Positions 33,502 through 42,113 of a stretch of 64,000 nt of DNA are shown here, one piece after another. The notes beneath the pieces were generated by a model that saw only the letters and a program-made list of their open reading frames with translations, did no database searches and had not been told where the DNA came from. Both the position numbers and the translations under genes were made by a program. Source of the DNA: Streptomyces sp. CB03234 (GTDB taxonomy: Bacteria > Actinomycetota > Actinomycetes > Streptomycetales > Streptomycetaceae); contig NZ_LIYH01000006.1 in NCBI RefSeq assembly GCF_001905885.1, positions 552,034 through 616,033 on the forward strand, given 5' to 3'. How positions within the stretch are numbered: position 1 is the stretch's first letter; each line of letters starts with the position of its first letter.

Positions 33502-35250
33502 TCATTCCGCGCATACCTGCTTGTCTGCCGCTACTTTCTGCACACCCTCCGGCGCCTTCGCCGGACCGGTGATGGGCACCCCCGCGCCCTTGAAGTCCCC
33601 GCCGAGGGTGAGCTTCATCGGCTCCATCTCCCCGGCGTCCTCCGTCCCCTGCTTCAGCGCCGTGGCGGGCAGGCCCATCAGGTCCGCGAGCTTGCGGGCC
33701 TGGTCGGCCTGGTTCGGCGCGAACTCCAGCGTCGTCCTGGCGATCTCCTGCGGGGCGTTGCTCTTGTTCGTGGACCTGAAGACGCCCTGGTCGTTCTGGA
33801 GCCAGGTGATGGTCGCCTGCGCGCCACCCGTCCTGCCGCTGCCGTTGTACACGTCCACGCGTACCTCGGAGGCCTCCGCGCGCGCGCCCTTGAGCAGCGC
33901 CGCCTGGGCGTTCTTGGCGTCCTTCTCCTTCTTCTTCACCTCGGTGAGCGAGATGTCGTTCTGGAGCATCGAGAACAGCGGCTGCGCCTTCGCCTCGTCG
34001 ACGACGACCGTTGCCTTGACCGCCTCGGCGGGGTTGTCGATGACGGGAAGGGTGGTGAAGGTGATGTTCTTGGGGTCCACCTTGGCCAGCTCCGCGCCGA
34101 GGTCCTGGAGCTTGTTGATGCTTCCTATCCCCGTGTCGACGGTCAGTGCCTTGGTGGCCGCCTCCGCGAGGTCGACCATCTTGGACGGGCTGGTGAGCGT
34201 CTCGCTCGACTTCATCTTGCGGATCATCGAGCTCAGGAACTGCTGCTGCGTCTTGATCCGGTCCAGGTCGCTCTCGTTGCCGAACGCGTGCCGCGTGCGG
34301 ACGAACGCGAGGGCGTCCTCGCCCATGATGATGTGCTTGCCCTTGGAGAGCTTCAGCTTCGAATCCTCGTCGTCGACATCCTTGGCCACGCACACCTCGA
34401 CGCCGCCGATCGCCGTCGTCAGCGTCTTCACCGCGTTGAAGTCGGCCATCATGAAGTGGTCGATGGTCAACCCGGTGAGCTGCTTGACCGTACGCATGGT
34501 GCAGCCCGGGTCGCGCCCGGCCTGGCCGAGGCTGGTGTTGAACCGGACGTCCTGCTGGCCCGGGATCACCTTCGTACCCTCGGGCGTTTTCGTCTCGCAG
34601 TCCGGGATGTCGGTCTTCAGGTCCCGTGGAATGGACATCGCGGTGGCGTTCGTCCGGTCCTTGGAGACGTGGAAGAGGATCGTCGTGTCGGCGTGCCCCG
34701 CGCTGTTCTTGTCGCCGTAGCCCTCGTTGCCGTCGCCGGTCCGCTTGTCCGTACCGATGACCAGGATGTTGATCGCCTGGTCCTTCTTGAAGCCGCCGCT
34801 GCCGGCGCCCGCGATGTCGACCGTGCTGATGTTGGAGTTGAGGTGCTCGTAGTAGGCGAACGCCGTGATGGCGAGGGCGACGACCATGCCGGCCGTCACC
34901 CCGCTCGTCCACATCAGGGCCTTCTTCTTACGGGACTTCTGCGGCTTGCGCTTGCGGCGGCCGGCCGCCGGGGGCGTACCGCCGCCGCCCGGTGCGTCCG
35001 GTGCGCCGGGGGCGCGGCGCCTGCGCTGGCCGGGGACGCCGGCGGTTCTGCGCCCGGACGAGCCCGCCGGGGAGGCGGTTCTGGAAGCGGTGGAGTCGCG
35101 GCGGCGGGTGGTGCGGGAGGACTGCGCCGACGGGGCCGACTGCCCAGCGGAATGATCCAGTCGCAGTTCGTAGTTACCGGTCTGCGGGTTGAGTACCCAC
35201 TGGTCGGCGGGGTCGATGTCGTCCGCCCGTCCACGGCTGTGCGCGTCCAC
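33502..35250 (-). CDS. LCP family glycopolymer transferase 4, with LytR_C domain
   Basis: This 582-residue protein starts at GTG 35250 (MDAHSRGRADDIDPADQW). A disordered basic N-terminus (about 35-105) leads to a membrane helix (about 113-133) and an LCP domain (about 155-370). Motifs include ILVIGTDKRTGDGNEGYG, GHADTTILFHVSKDR, AMSIPRDLKTDIP, HFMMADFNAVKTL and AFVRTRHAFGNESDLDR; a LytR_C domain (DVYNGSGRTGG) follows at about 450-545. It is in tandem with LCP 3 and follows LCP 5 on the same strand. Confidence 0.92.
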   Translation of the reverse strand: MDAHSRGRADDIDPADQWVLNPQTGNYELRLDHSAGQSAPSAQSSRTTRRRDSTASRTASPAGSSGRRTAGVPGQRRRRAPGAPDAPGGGGTPPAAGRRKRKPQKSRKKKALMWTSGVTAGMVVALAITAFAYYEHLNSNISTVDIAGAGSGGFKKDQAINILVIGTDKRTGDGNEGYGDKNSAGHADTTILFHVSKDRTNATAMSIPRDLKTDIPDCETKTPEGTKVIPGQQDVRFNTSLGQAGRDPGCTMRTVKQLTGLTIDHFMMADFNAVKTLTTAIGGVEVCVAKDVDDEDSKLKLSKGKHIIMGEDALAFVRTRHAFGNESDLDRIKTQQQFLSSMIRKMKSSETLTSPSKMVDLAEAATKALTVDTGIGSINKLQDLGAELAKVDPKNITFTTLPVIDNPAEAVKATVVVDEAKAQPLFSMLQNDISLTEVKKKEKDAKNAQAALLKGARAEASEVRVDVYNGSGRTGGAQATITWLQNDQGVFRSTNKSNAPQEIARTTLEFAPNQADQARKLADLMGLPATALKQGTEDAGEMEPMKLTLGGDFKGAGVPITGPAKAPEGVQKVAADKQVCAE

Positions 35251-35485
35251 GGTTGCTTGAGTCCTCCGTCGGTGCCACGCGAGGCGCCTCCCCCGTCAGG
35301 CGCTCGGTTCCACGATCTCGAGTGCTGCGACCTCACGGCCGGGAGCACCGGATCGCGTCACACTATCCGCCCAGTTCAGCGCGGGGCGACGCCCGTGACA
35401 AATTCCACGCCCCTTACAAGGGGGCAATCCGCCCAATACGCCTGCAGTGTGGCGCCCTCTTTGGGTATCGCTTTACTCGCCGCGA

Positions 35486-36853
35486 TTACCTGCAGGTGCC
35501 GACAGCGGCATTCGTGCCCGCGAAAGTCGGCGTCGCGGAAGGGCTCGCATCCCTCTTGTGTCTGCTCGATTCCGAGGGTTCCTCGCTGCCCGACTCCTGC
35601 TGCCCGTCCCCGGGCACGACCACGACGGGTTCGTCGTCACGCAGCCGCTTGAAAAGGCTGTTCGCACGGGGCTGTACGAGTTCGTCCCGGTTCGGGTTGT
35701 TGCGGTAGGGGCGTCGCGGAACGGTCAAGAACTGCACCTTTTCGGTTGGTACGCCGCGCATGGCGCGCGACAGGTCGTACAGGTCCTTCAGCGAGTCCAG
35801 ACCCGGGTCGGTCGTGACGGACTTGGTGGCCGCGTCGAGCACCGGGTAGAGGCGCGTCGGATTGAGCAGCACCCCATTGCTCTGCACCTTGTTGACGAGC
35901 GCGCCGAGGAACTGCTGCTGGCGTTCCATGCGTTCGGTGTCACTGCCGTTGCCGAGCGACTTGCGCGCCCGTACGTAACCGAGGGCCTGCTCCCCGTCGA
36001 GGGTCCGGGCGCCGGCCTTCAGGTTCACCCGCGCGTCGGGGTCGTCGATGGGCTCGGTCACACAGACCCGTACGCCGCCCACCGCGTCCACCATGTCCTT
36101 GAAGCCCCGGAAGTCGATCACCACGTGGTGGTCGATGCGGATGCCCGTCAGCTTCTCCAGCGTACGGACCGTGCACGCCGTACCGCCGCGCTCGAACGCC
36201 CAGTTGAACTGGGCGAACTGCGCGGTGGTGCGGCTGCCGTCCCGCTTGCGGCAGCTCGGGATGTGCACCATCAGGTCGCGCGGCACGGACACCGCCGTCG
36301 CGCCGCGCCCGTGGGCGGCCAGGTGCAGCAGGATGGTCGTGTCGGAGCGCTGGGTGCCCTTGTCGCGGCCGTACTCGGCGTTGCCGCTCCCGGCGCGGGT
36401 GTCCGAGCCGATCAGCAGGATGTTGCGCGCCCCGCGCACCAGCGCGCTCGGGCGCTCCCTCTCGTACCGCTCCAGCTCGGCGGCGGCGGAGCTGTCGGTG
36501 GTGATGTTGGCGTCGAGCTTCTTGTACAGCCACCATCCGGCGCCGGCCGCCACGAGCACGGCGACCGCGCCCACGAAGGCGACGACCCGCAGCCCGCGCG
36601 GCCGGAAGCCGGTGCGGTGGGGGGCGGCGGGCGGCTCGGTCGGCTCGGCGGCGGGGGGCTGCTTCGCCGGGCGCGTCCCGTTCTTCGCCCTGCCGCCGGA
36701 GGGCGGCGCCGTACGCTGCCGGCGCTTCTTGGCGCCCTTGCCGCTCTTGCCGCCTCTGGGCGGGTGGCCCTTGCCGGAACCGGCTGGGGTGCCCGGACCG
36801 GACGCCCCTGTCGGGGGGTCCGGCTCCGGGGGCGTACCAGCGCTGTCCGTCAC
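35486..36853 (-). CDS. LCP family glycopolymer transferase 5
   Basis: This 455-residue protein starts at GTG 36853. It has a Pro/Gly/Lys-rich N-terminus (1-85), a membrane helix (about 89-110) and an LCP domain (about 135-350). Motifs are ILLIGSDTRAGSGNAEYG, GTQRSDTTILLHLAAHGRG, AVSVPRDLMVHIP, GYVRARKSLGNGSDTERM, and the end is a Ser/Glu-rich tail without LytR_C. The active-site Arg-Ser-Asp-Thr is intact. It lies 104 bases downstream of the TIGR03089 gene. Together with LCPs 3 and 4 it makes a run of three consecutive same-strand LCP genes. Confidence 0.92.
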   Translation of the reverse strand: MTDSAGTPPEPDPPTGASGPGTPAGSGKGHPPRGGKSGKGAKKRRQRTAPPSGGRAKNGTRPAKQPPAAEPTEPPAAPHRTGFRPRGLRVVAFVGAVAVLVAAGAGWWLYKKLDANITTDSSAAAELERYERERPSALVRGARNILLIGSDTRAGSGNAEYGRDKGTQRSDTTILLHLAAHGRGATAVSVPRDLMVHIPSCRKRDGSRTTAQFAQFNWAFERGGTACTVRTLEKLTGIRIDHHVVIDFRGFKDMVDAVGGVRVCVTEPIDDPDARVNLKAGARTLDGEQALGYVRARKSLGNGSDTERMERQQQFLGALVNKVQSNGVLLNPTRLYPVLDAATKSVTTDPGLDSLKDLYDLSRAMRGVPTEKVQFLTVPRRPYRNNPNRDELVQPRANSLFKRLRDDEPVVVVPGDGQQESGSEEPSESSRHKRDASPSATPTFAGTNAAVGTCR

Positions 36854-36957
36854 GTCGTCCGTCCGTCCTTCACACGAGGGGTGTGAGTCCGATCATCCAT
36901 CGCGGACGGCGCCGGAACCCGGGGGACTCGGCCCGCCGTGCGCCGGACGGGTGCACT

Positions 36958-37710
36958 TCACACCAGAGTGCTGGTGACGCGCTCGCTCTCGACCCGCTTC
37001 TGCAGGTCCTCCGGCGACAGCTGGTCCAGGTTCCGGCACAGCACGACCGACGCGCCGGCCGCGAGTGGCGCGTACAGCCCCGCCGACAGGCCCTCCCAGG
37101 TGTCGTACGGCAGCGCCGACAGCAGCCGCGCCCCGCTCGCCAGGCCCAGCCGCCCCGCGTCCGCGCGTGCCCGGTCCACGAGTTCGGCGCCGGTCAGCTC
37201 CGTACCGCCCACGGCGAGCGCCGGGGCGTCCGGGTCCACCGGGACGTACGGCGCGAACACGTCACCCTGCGTCGGGACCTCCACCGCGTAGTCGTCGTAC
37301 CCGGCCGGCGGGACGGGGAAGCGGCGCCCCAGCGGCGCCAGGGACAGCGCGAGGCGCTCGCCCCGGCAGGCGAGGCCCTCGTCGAGCCGGTCCACCCCGG
37401 CGACCACGTGGTCCGCGGCGGCGGGATCCCCGCCGACATCGGCGACGACGCCCACCGAGGAGCACGCGACCAGCCAGACGGCGGTCTGCCAGTGCGCCGG
37501 CAGCAGCAGCGCGACCCGCTCGCCGGGCTCGGCGGACAGGCCGTCCTGGAGGAGGTTGGCCGTCTTGGCCACCCAATTGGAGAAGGTGGCCACCGACAAT
37601 TCGACGCGTTCACCGGTGGCGTCGTCGTAGTAGGTGACCAAGGGGCGGGCCGGATCGGCGGCGAGCGCGGATCGCAGCAGGTCGGCGGGGGTACGGTCGC
37701 TGGCATTCAC
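36958..37710 (-). CDS. TIGR03089 family protein
   Basis: This 250-residue actinobacterial protein resembles the N-terminal part of acyl-adenylate-forming (AMP-binding) enzymes: VTYYDDATGERVELSVATFSNWV, seen as YYDDATGERVELS, and LLPAHWQTAVWLVACSSVGVVAD. The P-loop and C-terminal adenylation domain are absent. Members are conserved next to LCP genes in actinobacteria. Function is not established. ATG at 37710 begins MNASDRTPADLL. Divergent from the amidase gene. Confidence 0.85.
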   Translation of the reverse strand: MNASDRTPADLLRSALAADPARPLVTYYDDATGERVELSVATFSNWVAKTANLLQDGLSAEPGERVALLLPAHWQTAVWLVACSSVGVVADVGGDPAAADHVVAGVDRLDEGLACRGERLALSLAPLGRRFPVPPAGYDDYAVEVPTQGDVFAPYVPVDPDAPALAVGGTELTGAELVDRARADAGRLGLASGARLLSALPYDTWEGLSAGLYAPLAAGASVVLCRNLDQLSPEDLQKRVESERVTSTLV

Positions 37711-37848
37711 GCGCGCCAGGGTACGCGCGCGGGGCGGGCGGGGTCGGCCGTACCGGTGACGGCGTCCACCGGTCGGACCGATGGCCCGTCAGTTTCCGGG
37801 TGGCTCCCCGGCGGGCGAACGGCGCCGGGCCTGCACAGGATCGGCTTC

Positions 37849-39363
37849 ATGCGTGCCTACCTTGCATCCTCGATCGGCGTCGCGTGCGCCGCGGCCCTCG
37901 TCCTCCCGCTGTCGCTCCCCGCGAGCGCGTCGACCCCGCCGACGGCGTCGCCGTCCGGCGCGTCCACGACCACGCCGGGCGCGTACGGCCCGTCCGGCGC
38001 GTCCACGACCACGCCCGGTGCGTACGGCCCGTCCGGCACCGTCGCCGCCTCCCGCGCCTCGTCCCGTACCTCCGCCGCCCCTGCCGCAGAGGTGTCCGTC
38101 CCCGGCTCCACCCAGTCGCTGCCGCTCGTGACCCTCCGCTCCGAGCGGGCGGGCGGCGCCGCGCTGAAGGGGCTGGCCCAGCGGGACGTCCGCCCGTTCT
38201 CGCTGGTCGGCGTCGTCTGGGACGACCCGGACGCCGAGCTCCACGGCTCGGTCCAGGTCCGTACCCGCGCCGCCGGCTCCCACACCTGGTCCGGCTGGCA
38301 GTCCGTCGAGACCCACAACCAGGCCCACGCCGCCGACCCCGGCACACCCGAACGCGACTCCGGCACGGTACGCGGCTCCACCGCCCCGCTGTGGGTCGGC
38401 GCCTCGGACGGCGTCGAGGTACGCGTACGGGCCGAGGCCCCGCGCTCGGGCGCCGCGCCCGCGTCCCTGCCGCGCGGTATGCGCATCGAGCTCGTCGACC
38501 CCGGCGACGAGCCCAGCACCGAACCCGCCAGCGAGGACACCGCCCAGGGCCCCGAGGTCCCCGAGGGCACCGACACCGGCACCACCACCAGCGGTCAGGC
38601 CCCGGCCCCGGCGCTGACGCCCGAGGAGTCGGCCGCCTCCGCCGTCAACGCCGAACTCGTCCCGCTCGGCGCGACCGAGATCCCCGAACTGTCCAAGGCC
38701 GAGACGGAGGCGGCGTTCGCCGACCAGTTCGGCGACGAGGCCATGGCCTCCAAGCCGTACATCGGTCCCCGCCCGCGCATCATCACCCGCAAGGGCTGGG
38801 GCGCGGACGAGAAGCTGCGCGAACGCAACTTCGTCTACACCAAGTCCGTCCAGGCGGCCTTCGTCCACCACAGCGCCACCGGCAACAACTACACCTGCAA
38901 GCAGGCCCCCTCCGTTCTGCGCAGTATCTACCGCTACCACGTCAAGAGCAGCGGCTGGCGTGACTTCGGCTACAACTTCGCCGTCGACAAGTGCGGAAAC
39001 ATCTACGAAGGCCGGGCAGGAGGCGTGGCCAAGGCGGTGCTGGGCGCGCACACCCGCGGCTTCAACACCAACAGCATGGGCATCGCGGTGCTCGGCACGT
39101 ACAGTCAGTCCACCCCGCCCTCGGCGGCGGTGACCGGTGTCGCCCGGCTGACGGCATGGAAGCTCGGACTGTACGGAAAGGATCCGCGGGGGAAGGCCAC
39201 GCTGACGTCGGGTGGCGGAAACCTGTACAAGAAGGGCACGAAGGTCAAACTCAACGTCATCTCCGGGCACCGGGACGGCTTCCTGACCGACTGCCCCGGC
39301 ACACGGCTCTACGGCAAGCTCGGCACGGCCCGGAGCGCGTCGGCCAAGTACCAGGGCCGGTGA
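37849..39363 (+). CDS. Secreted PGRP/N-acetylmuramoyl-L-alanine amidase
   Basis: This 504-residue secreted protein starts at ATG 37849 with a signal peptide ending SLPASAS (about residue 29). A low-complexity region follows with a perfect protein duplication GASTTTPGAYGPS (two copies), then a domain of about 190 residues, a Thr/Glu/Pro-rich linker, and an amidase_2/PGRP domain from about residue 307. The zinc ligands are H340 (FVHHSATGN), H474 (ISGHRDG) and C482 (TDCPGT); GYNFAVDKCGNIYEGR is typical of the fold. It should cleave the amide between MurNAc and L-Ala. It lies beside LCP genes, in keeping with wall turnover. Confidence 0.92.
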   Translation: MRAYLASSIGVACAAALVLPLSLPASASTPPTASPSGASTTTPGAYGPSGASTTTPGAYGPSGTVAASRASSRTSAAPAAEVSVPGSTQSLPLVTLRSERAGGAALKGLAQRDVRPFSLVGVVWDDPDAELHGSVQVRTRAAGSHTWSGWQSVETHNQAHAADPGTPERDSGTVRGSTAPLWVGASDGVEVRVRAEAPRSGAAPASLPRGMRIELVDPGDEPSTEPASEDTAQGPEVPEGTDTGTTTSGQAPAPALTPEESAASAVNAELVPLGATEIPELSKAETEAAFADQFGDEAMASKPYIGPRPRIITRKGWGADEKLRERNFVYTKSVQAAFVHHSATGNNYTCKQAPSVLRSIYRYHVKSSGWRDFGYNFAVDKCGNIYEGRAGGVAKAVLGAHTRGFNTNSMGIAVLGTYSQSTPPSAAVTGVARLTAWKLGLYGKDPRGKATLTSGGGNLYKKGTKVKLNVISGHRDGFLTDCPGTRLYGKLGTARSASAKYQGR

Positions 39364-39430
39364 CGACGACGACCGGGGCGGCTGTACCGAACGGTCTGCA
39401 CACAACGGTCTGCATACACTGTCCGGTCGT

Positions 39431-39448
39431 ATCGGTCATATGACCGAT
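39431..39448. promoter_or_regulatory. 18-bp perfect palindrome upstream of the nucleotidyltransferase gene
   Basis: ATCGGTCATATGACCGAT is a perfect dyad 41 bases before the GTG at 39490. A direct repeat AACGGTCTGCA (39390-39400 and 39404-39414) lies just upstream, followed by a TACACT hexamer (39415-39420) that could be a -10 element. The dyad is the right size for a dimeric repressor operator. No regulator is known. Confidence 0.5.
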
Positions 39449-39489
39449 GTGGCCCATCGACCGGACCCAGCAGGAAGCAGAGACGACAG

Positions 39490-40572
39490 GTGACAGAAGC
39501 GATCCTCCTGGTCGGTGGCAAGGGCACCCGGCTGCGTCCGATGACGGTCAACACGCCCAAGCCGATGGTCCCGGCGGCGGGCGTCCCGTTCCTCACGCAC
39601 CAACTGGCCCGCGCCCGGGCGGCGGGCGTCGAGCACATCGTGCTGGCGACCTCGTACCTCGCGGAGGTGTTCGAGCCGTACTTCGGCGACGGGTCGTCGC
39701 TCGGCCTGCACATCGAGTACGTCACCGAGAAGGAGCCCCTGGGCACGGGTGGGGCCATCCGCAACGTCGCCTCCCGCCTCCGCTCCGGCCCGGAGGAACC
39801 CGTCCTGATCTTCAACGGGGACATCCTGACCGGCCTGGACATCCGGGCCCTGGTGGACACCCACGAGACGTCCGGCGCGGACGTCTCGCTCCACCTCACC
39901 CGCGTCGAGGACCCGCGGGCGTTCGGGCTCGTCCCGACGGACGCCACCGGGCGGGTCACGGCGTTCCTGGAGAAGCCGCAGACGCCCGAGGAGATCGTCA
40001 CCGACCAGATCAACGCGGGCGCGTACGTCTTCCGCCGCTCCGTCATCGACACCATCCCGACGGGGCGGCCGGTCTCGGTCGAACGCGAGACGTTCCCCGA
40101 CCTGCTGGCGACCGGCGCCCACCTCCAGGGCATGGTCGACTCCACGTACTGGCTGGACCTCGGCACCCCGCAGGCGTTCGTACGCGGCTCCGCCGACCTC
40201 GTGCTGGGCCGCGCCCCGTCGCCGGCCGTCCCGGGCCGCCGCGGCGACCGGCTCGTTCTCGACGGCGCCTCCGTCGCCACGGACGCCAAGCTGACGGGCG
40301 GTACGGTCATCGGCGCCGGCGCGACGGTGGGGGAGGGCGCCCGCGTCGACGGCAGCACGGTCCTGGCCGGCGCGGTCGTCGAGGCCGGCGCGGTGATCAG
40401 CGACTCGCTGATCGGCGAGGGCGCCCGGGTGGGCGCGCGGACCGTCCTGCACGGCGCGGTCATCGGCGACGGCGCCCACGTGGGCGCGGACAACGAACTG
40501 CGCGACGGGGTGCGGGTGTGGTGCGGGGCGCGGCTGCCGGACGGGGCGGTGCGGTTCTCCTCGGACCAGTAG
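39490..40572 (+). CDS. manC: Sugar-1-phosphate nucleotidyltransferase (mannose-1-phosphate guanylyltransferase type)
   Basis: This 360-residue protein starts at GTG 39490. An N-terminal Rossmann-like nucleotidyltransferase domain carries the signature LLVGGKGTRLRPMTVNTPKP (GGKGTRLRP and the Lys of TPKPM) and the metal site FNGDIL. The C-terminal half is a left-handed beta-helix with hexapeptide repeats (GGTVIGAGATVGEGARV). It is of the type making GDP-mannose from mannose-1-phosphate and GTP. The nearby manA and manB genes support mannose, and the equivalent gene in S. coelicolor is, to my recollection, a manC homologue. Glucose or other sugars cannot be excluded from sequence alone. Confidence 0.82.
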   Translation: MTEAILLVGGKGTRLRPMTVNTPKPMVPAAGVPFLTHQLARARAAGVEHIVLATSYLAEVFEPYFGDGSSLGLHIEYVTEKEPLGTGGAIRNVASRLRSGPEEPVLIFNGDILTGLDIRALVDTHETSGADVSLHLTRVEDPRAFGLVPTDATGRVTAFLEKPQTPEEIVTDQINAGAYVFRRSVIDTIPTGRPVSVERETFPDLLATGAHLQGMVDSTYWLDLGTPQAFVRGSADLVLGRAPSPAVPGRRGDRLVLDGASVATDAKLTGGTVIGAGATVGEGARVDGSTVLAGAVVEAGAVISDSLIGEGARVGARTVLHGAVIGDGAHVGADNELRDGVRVWCGARLPDGAVRFSSDQ

Positions 40573-40707
40573 GCCCGGGGACGGAGCCGGTACGAGCCGG
40601 TAAGAGCCGACGGGAGACGGTACGAGCCGGTACGGCCCTGCGGCCGGGGGATACCCTCATAGGGACCCCGACCGGGGGCCGCCCCCGAAGCCGAGGACCG
40701 TACCGAC

Positions 40708-41691
40708 GTGGCAGGCCGTTACGCACCGCGCCCGACCCGCACGACCGTGCGCGGCGGACAGGTCGCCATACCCGCGCAGGCCGCGCCTCCTCGTACGAGA
40801 AGCTGGACGCCCCCCTGGCCGCTGGACCTGGGGCTCGCCCTGGGGCCGCTGCGGCGCGGCCCGGGCGACCCGACGTTCCGGACGGCGCCCGACGGGTCGG
40901 TGTGGCGGGCCACCCGCACCCCGGAGGGCCCCGGCACGCTGCGGGTCGCGGCGCGCGGCGGGACCGTCGAGGCGGAGGCGTGGGGCGCGGGCGCGCGGTG
41001 GCTGCTGGACCGCCTCCCCGCGCTCCTCGGGGCGGAGGACGACCCGTCCGCGTTCACCCCTCGCCACCGGCTGCTGGCCGTGACCGAGCGGCGCCGCCCG
41101 GGGTTGCGGCTGACCCGTACCGGGCTGGTCATGGAGTCGCTGATCCCCTCGATCCTGGAGCAGAAGGTCACGACGGACGAGGCGTACCGGGCGTGGCGTC
41201 TGCTCGTACGCAAGTACGGCGAGCCCGCGCCGGGCCCGAACGACCGGCTGTACGTCATGCCGGAGCCGCGTACGTGGGCGCTGATCCCGTCCTGGGAATG
41301 GCACCGCGCGGGCGTCGACGCCAAGCGCTCCACCACGATCCTCCGCGCGGTCCGGGTGGCCCGCCGCCTGGAGGAGGCCGCCACGATGGACCCGGAGGAC
41401 GCCCGGCGCCGGCTGGAGCTGATCCCAGGCATCGGCCCCTGGACGTCCGCCGAAACGGTCCAGCGCAGCAACGGCGCCCCCGACGCGGTCACCACCGGCG
41501 ACTACCACCTGCCGAGCATCGTCGGCTACGCCCTGGCCGGCCGCCGGGACGCCGACGACGAGGAGATGCTGGAGCTGCTGGCCCCCTACGCCGGCCAACG
41601 CCACCGCGCCGCCCGCCTCGTCCTCCTCAGCGGCCACATCCCACCCCGCCACGGCCCCCGCTTCACCCCCGGCAACATCGCCGCGCTCTGA
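40708..41691 (+). CDS. DNA-3-methyladenine glycosylase family (HhH-GPD) protein
   Basis: This 327-residue protein has an AlkA-like helix-hairpin-helix/GPD domain in the C-terminal half: LELIPGIGPWTSAETV (hairpin) followed by TGDYHLP with the catalytic D265. The N-terminal half has a beta-rich region as in AlkA. Substrate range is uncertain, but alkylated purines are typical. GTG at 40708. It stands alone, convergent with fbiB, with two hairpins between them. Confidence 0.87.
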   Translation: MAGRYAPRPTRTTVRGGQVAIPAQAAPPRTRSWTPPWPLDLGLALGPLRRGPGDPTFRTAPDGSVWRATRTPEGPGTLRVAARGGTVEAEAWGAGARWLLDRLPALLGAEDDPSAFTPRHRLLAVTERRRPGLRLTRTGLVMESLIPSILEQKVTTDEAYRAWRLLVRKYGEPAPGPNDRLYVMPEPRTWALIPSWEWHRAGVDAKRSTTILRAVRVARRLEEAATMDPEDARRRLELIPGIGPWTSAETVQRSNGAPDAVTTGDYHLPSIVGYALAGRRDADDEEMLELLAPYAGQRHRAARLVLLSGHIPPRHGPRFTPGNIAAL

Positions 41692-41980
41692 CGCCCGGAG
41701 CCGCCCGGTCAGTCGTGATGCCGTCCCGGCAGGGCTCCCCGCGTGGGTACCACACCGCGCTCGGGGCGGGTCGCCCGGGCGGTCGAGTCACCGTCCCGGA
41801 GGGTGAGCCCCCGTGGTCGCCCGCGCGCGGGAGCGTGCCGTTGGGGCCGCTCCGGGGATCGTGTCCTGGGCTCTCCTTCGCAAGCTCAGTCGTTATACGC
41901 CCAGACACGACTCACTGGGCGTCCCCCTTCGCGGCGGGCCCATAGGCGCCCGAGGCGTGCCACCGCCCCGCACTGCTCAG

Positions 41981-42038
41981 CCGGCCCCGCGGCGCGAAGC
42001 TGCCGCGGGGCCGGGGCGTGGGGGCGTCAGCCCCCACG
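41981..42038. terminator. Two adjacent hairpins between convergent genes
   Basis: The first is a perfect 13-bp stem (CCGGCCCCGCGGC at 41981-41993 with 42002-42014). The second is a 9-bp stem (CGTGGGGGC at 42017-42025 with 42030-42038) with loop GTCA. Together they can end both the glycosylase transcript and the leftward fbi transcript. The rest of 41692-42113 shows no gene. Confidence 0.75.
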
Positions 42039-42113
42039 TACAACCAACGCTCACCCCCTGCCAGGCGGCCCGGGGCCACAGCCCCCGGTTTCGGGAAGGG
42101 ACTCCGCGGCGCG

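Noticed and set aside
26908..41691. A specialised-metabolite biosynthetic cluster
   Set aside because: The genes are LCP, glycosyltransferase, amidase and nucleotidyltransferase types conserved in actinobacterial envelopes; no PKS, NRPS, terpene or RiPP signature is present.
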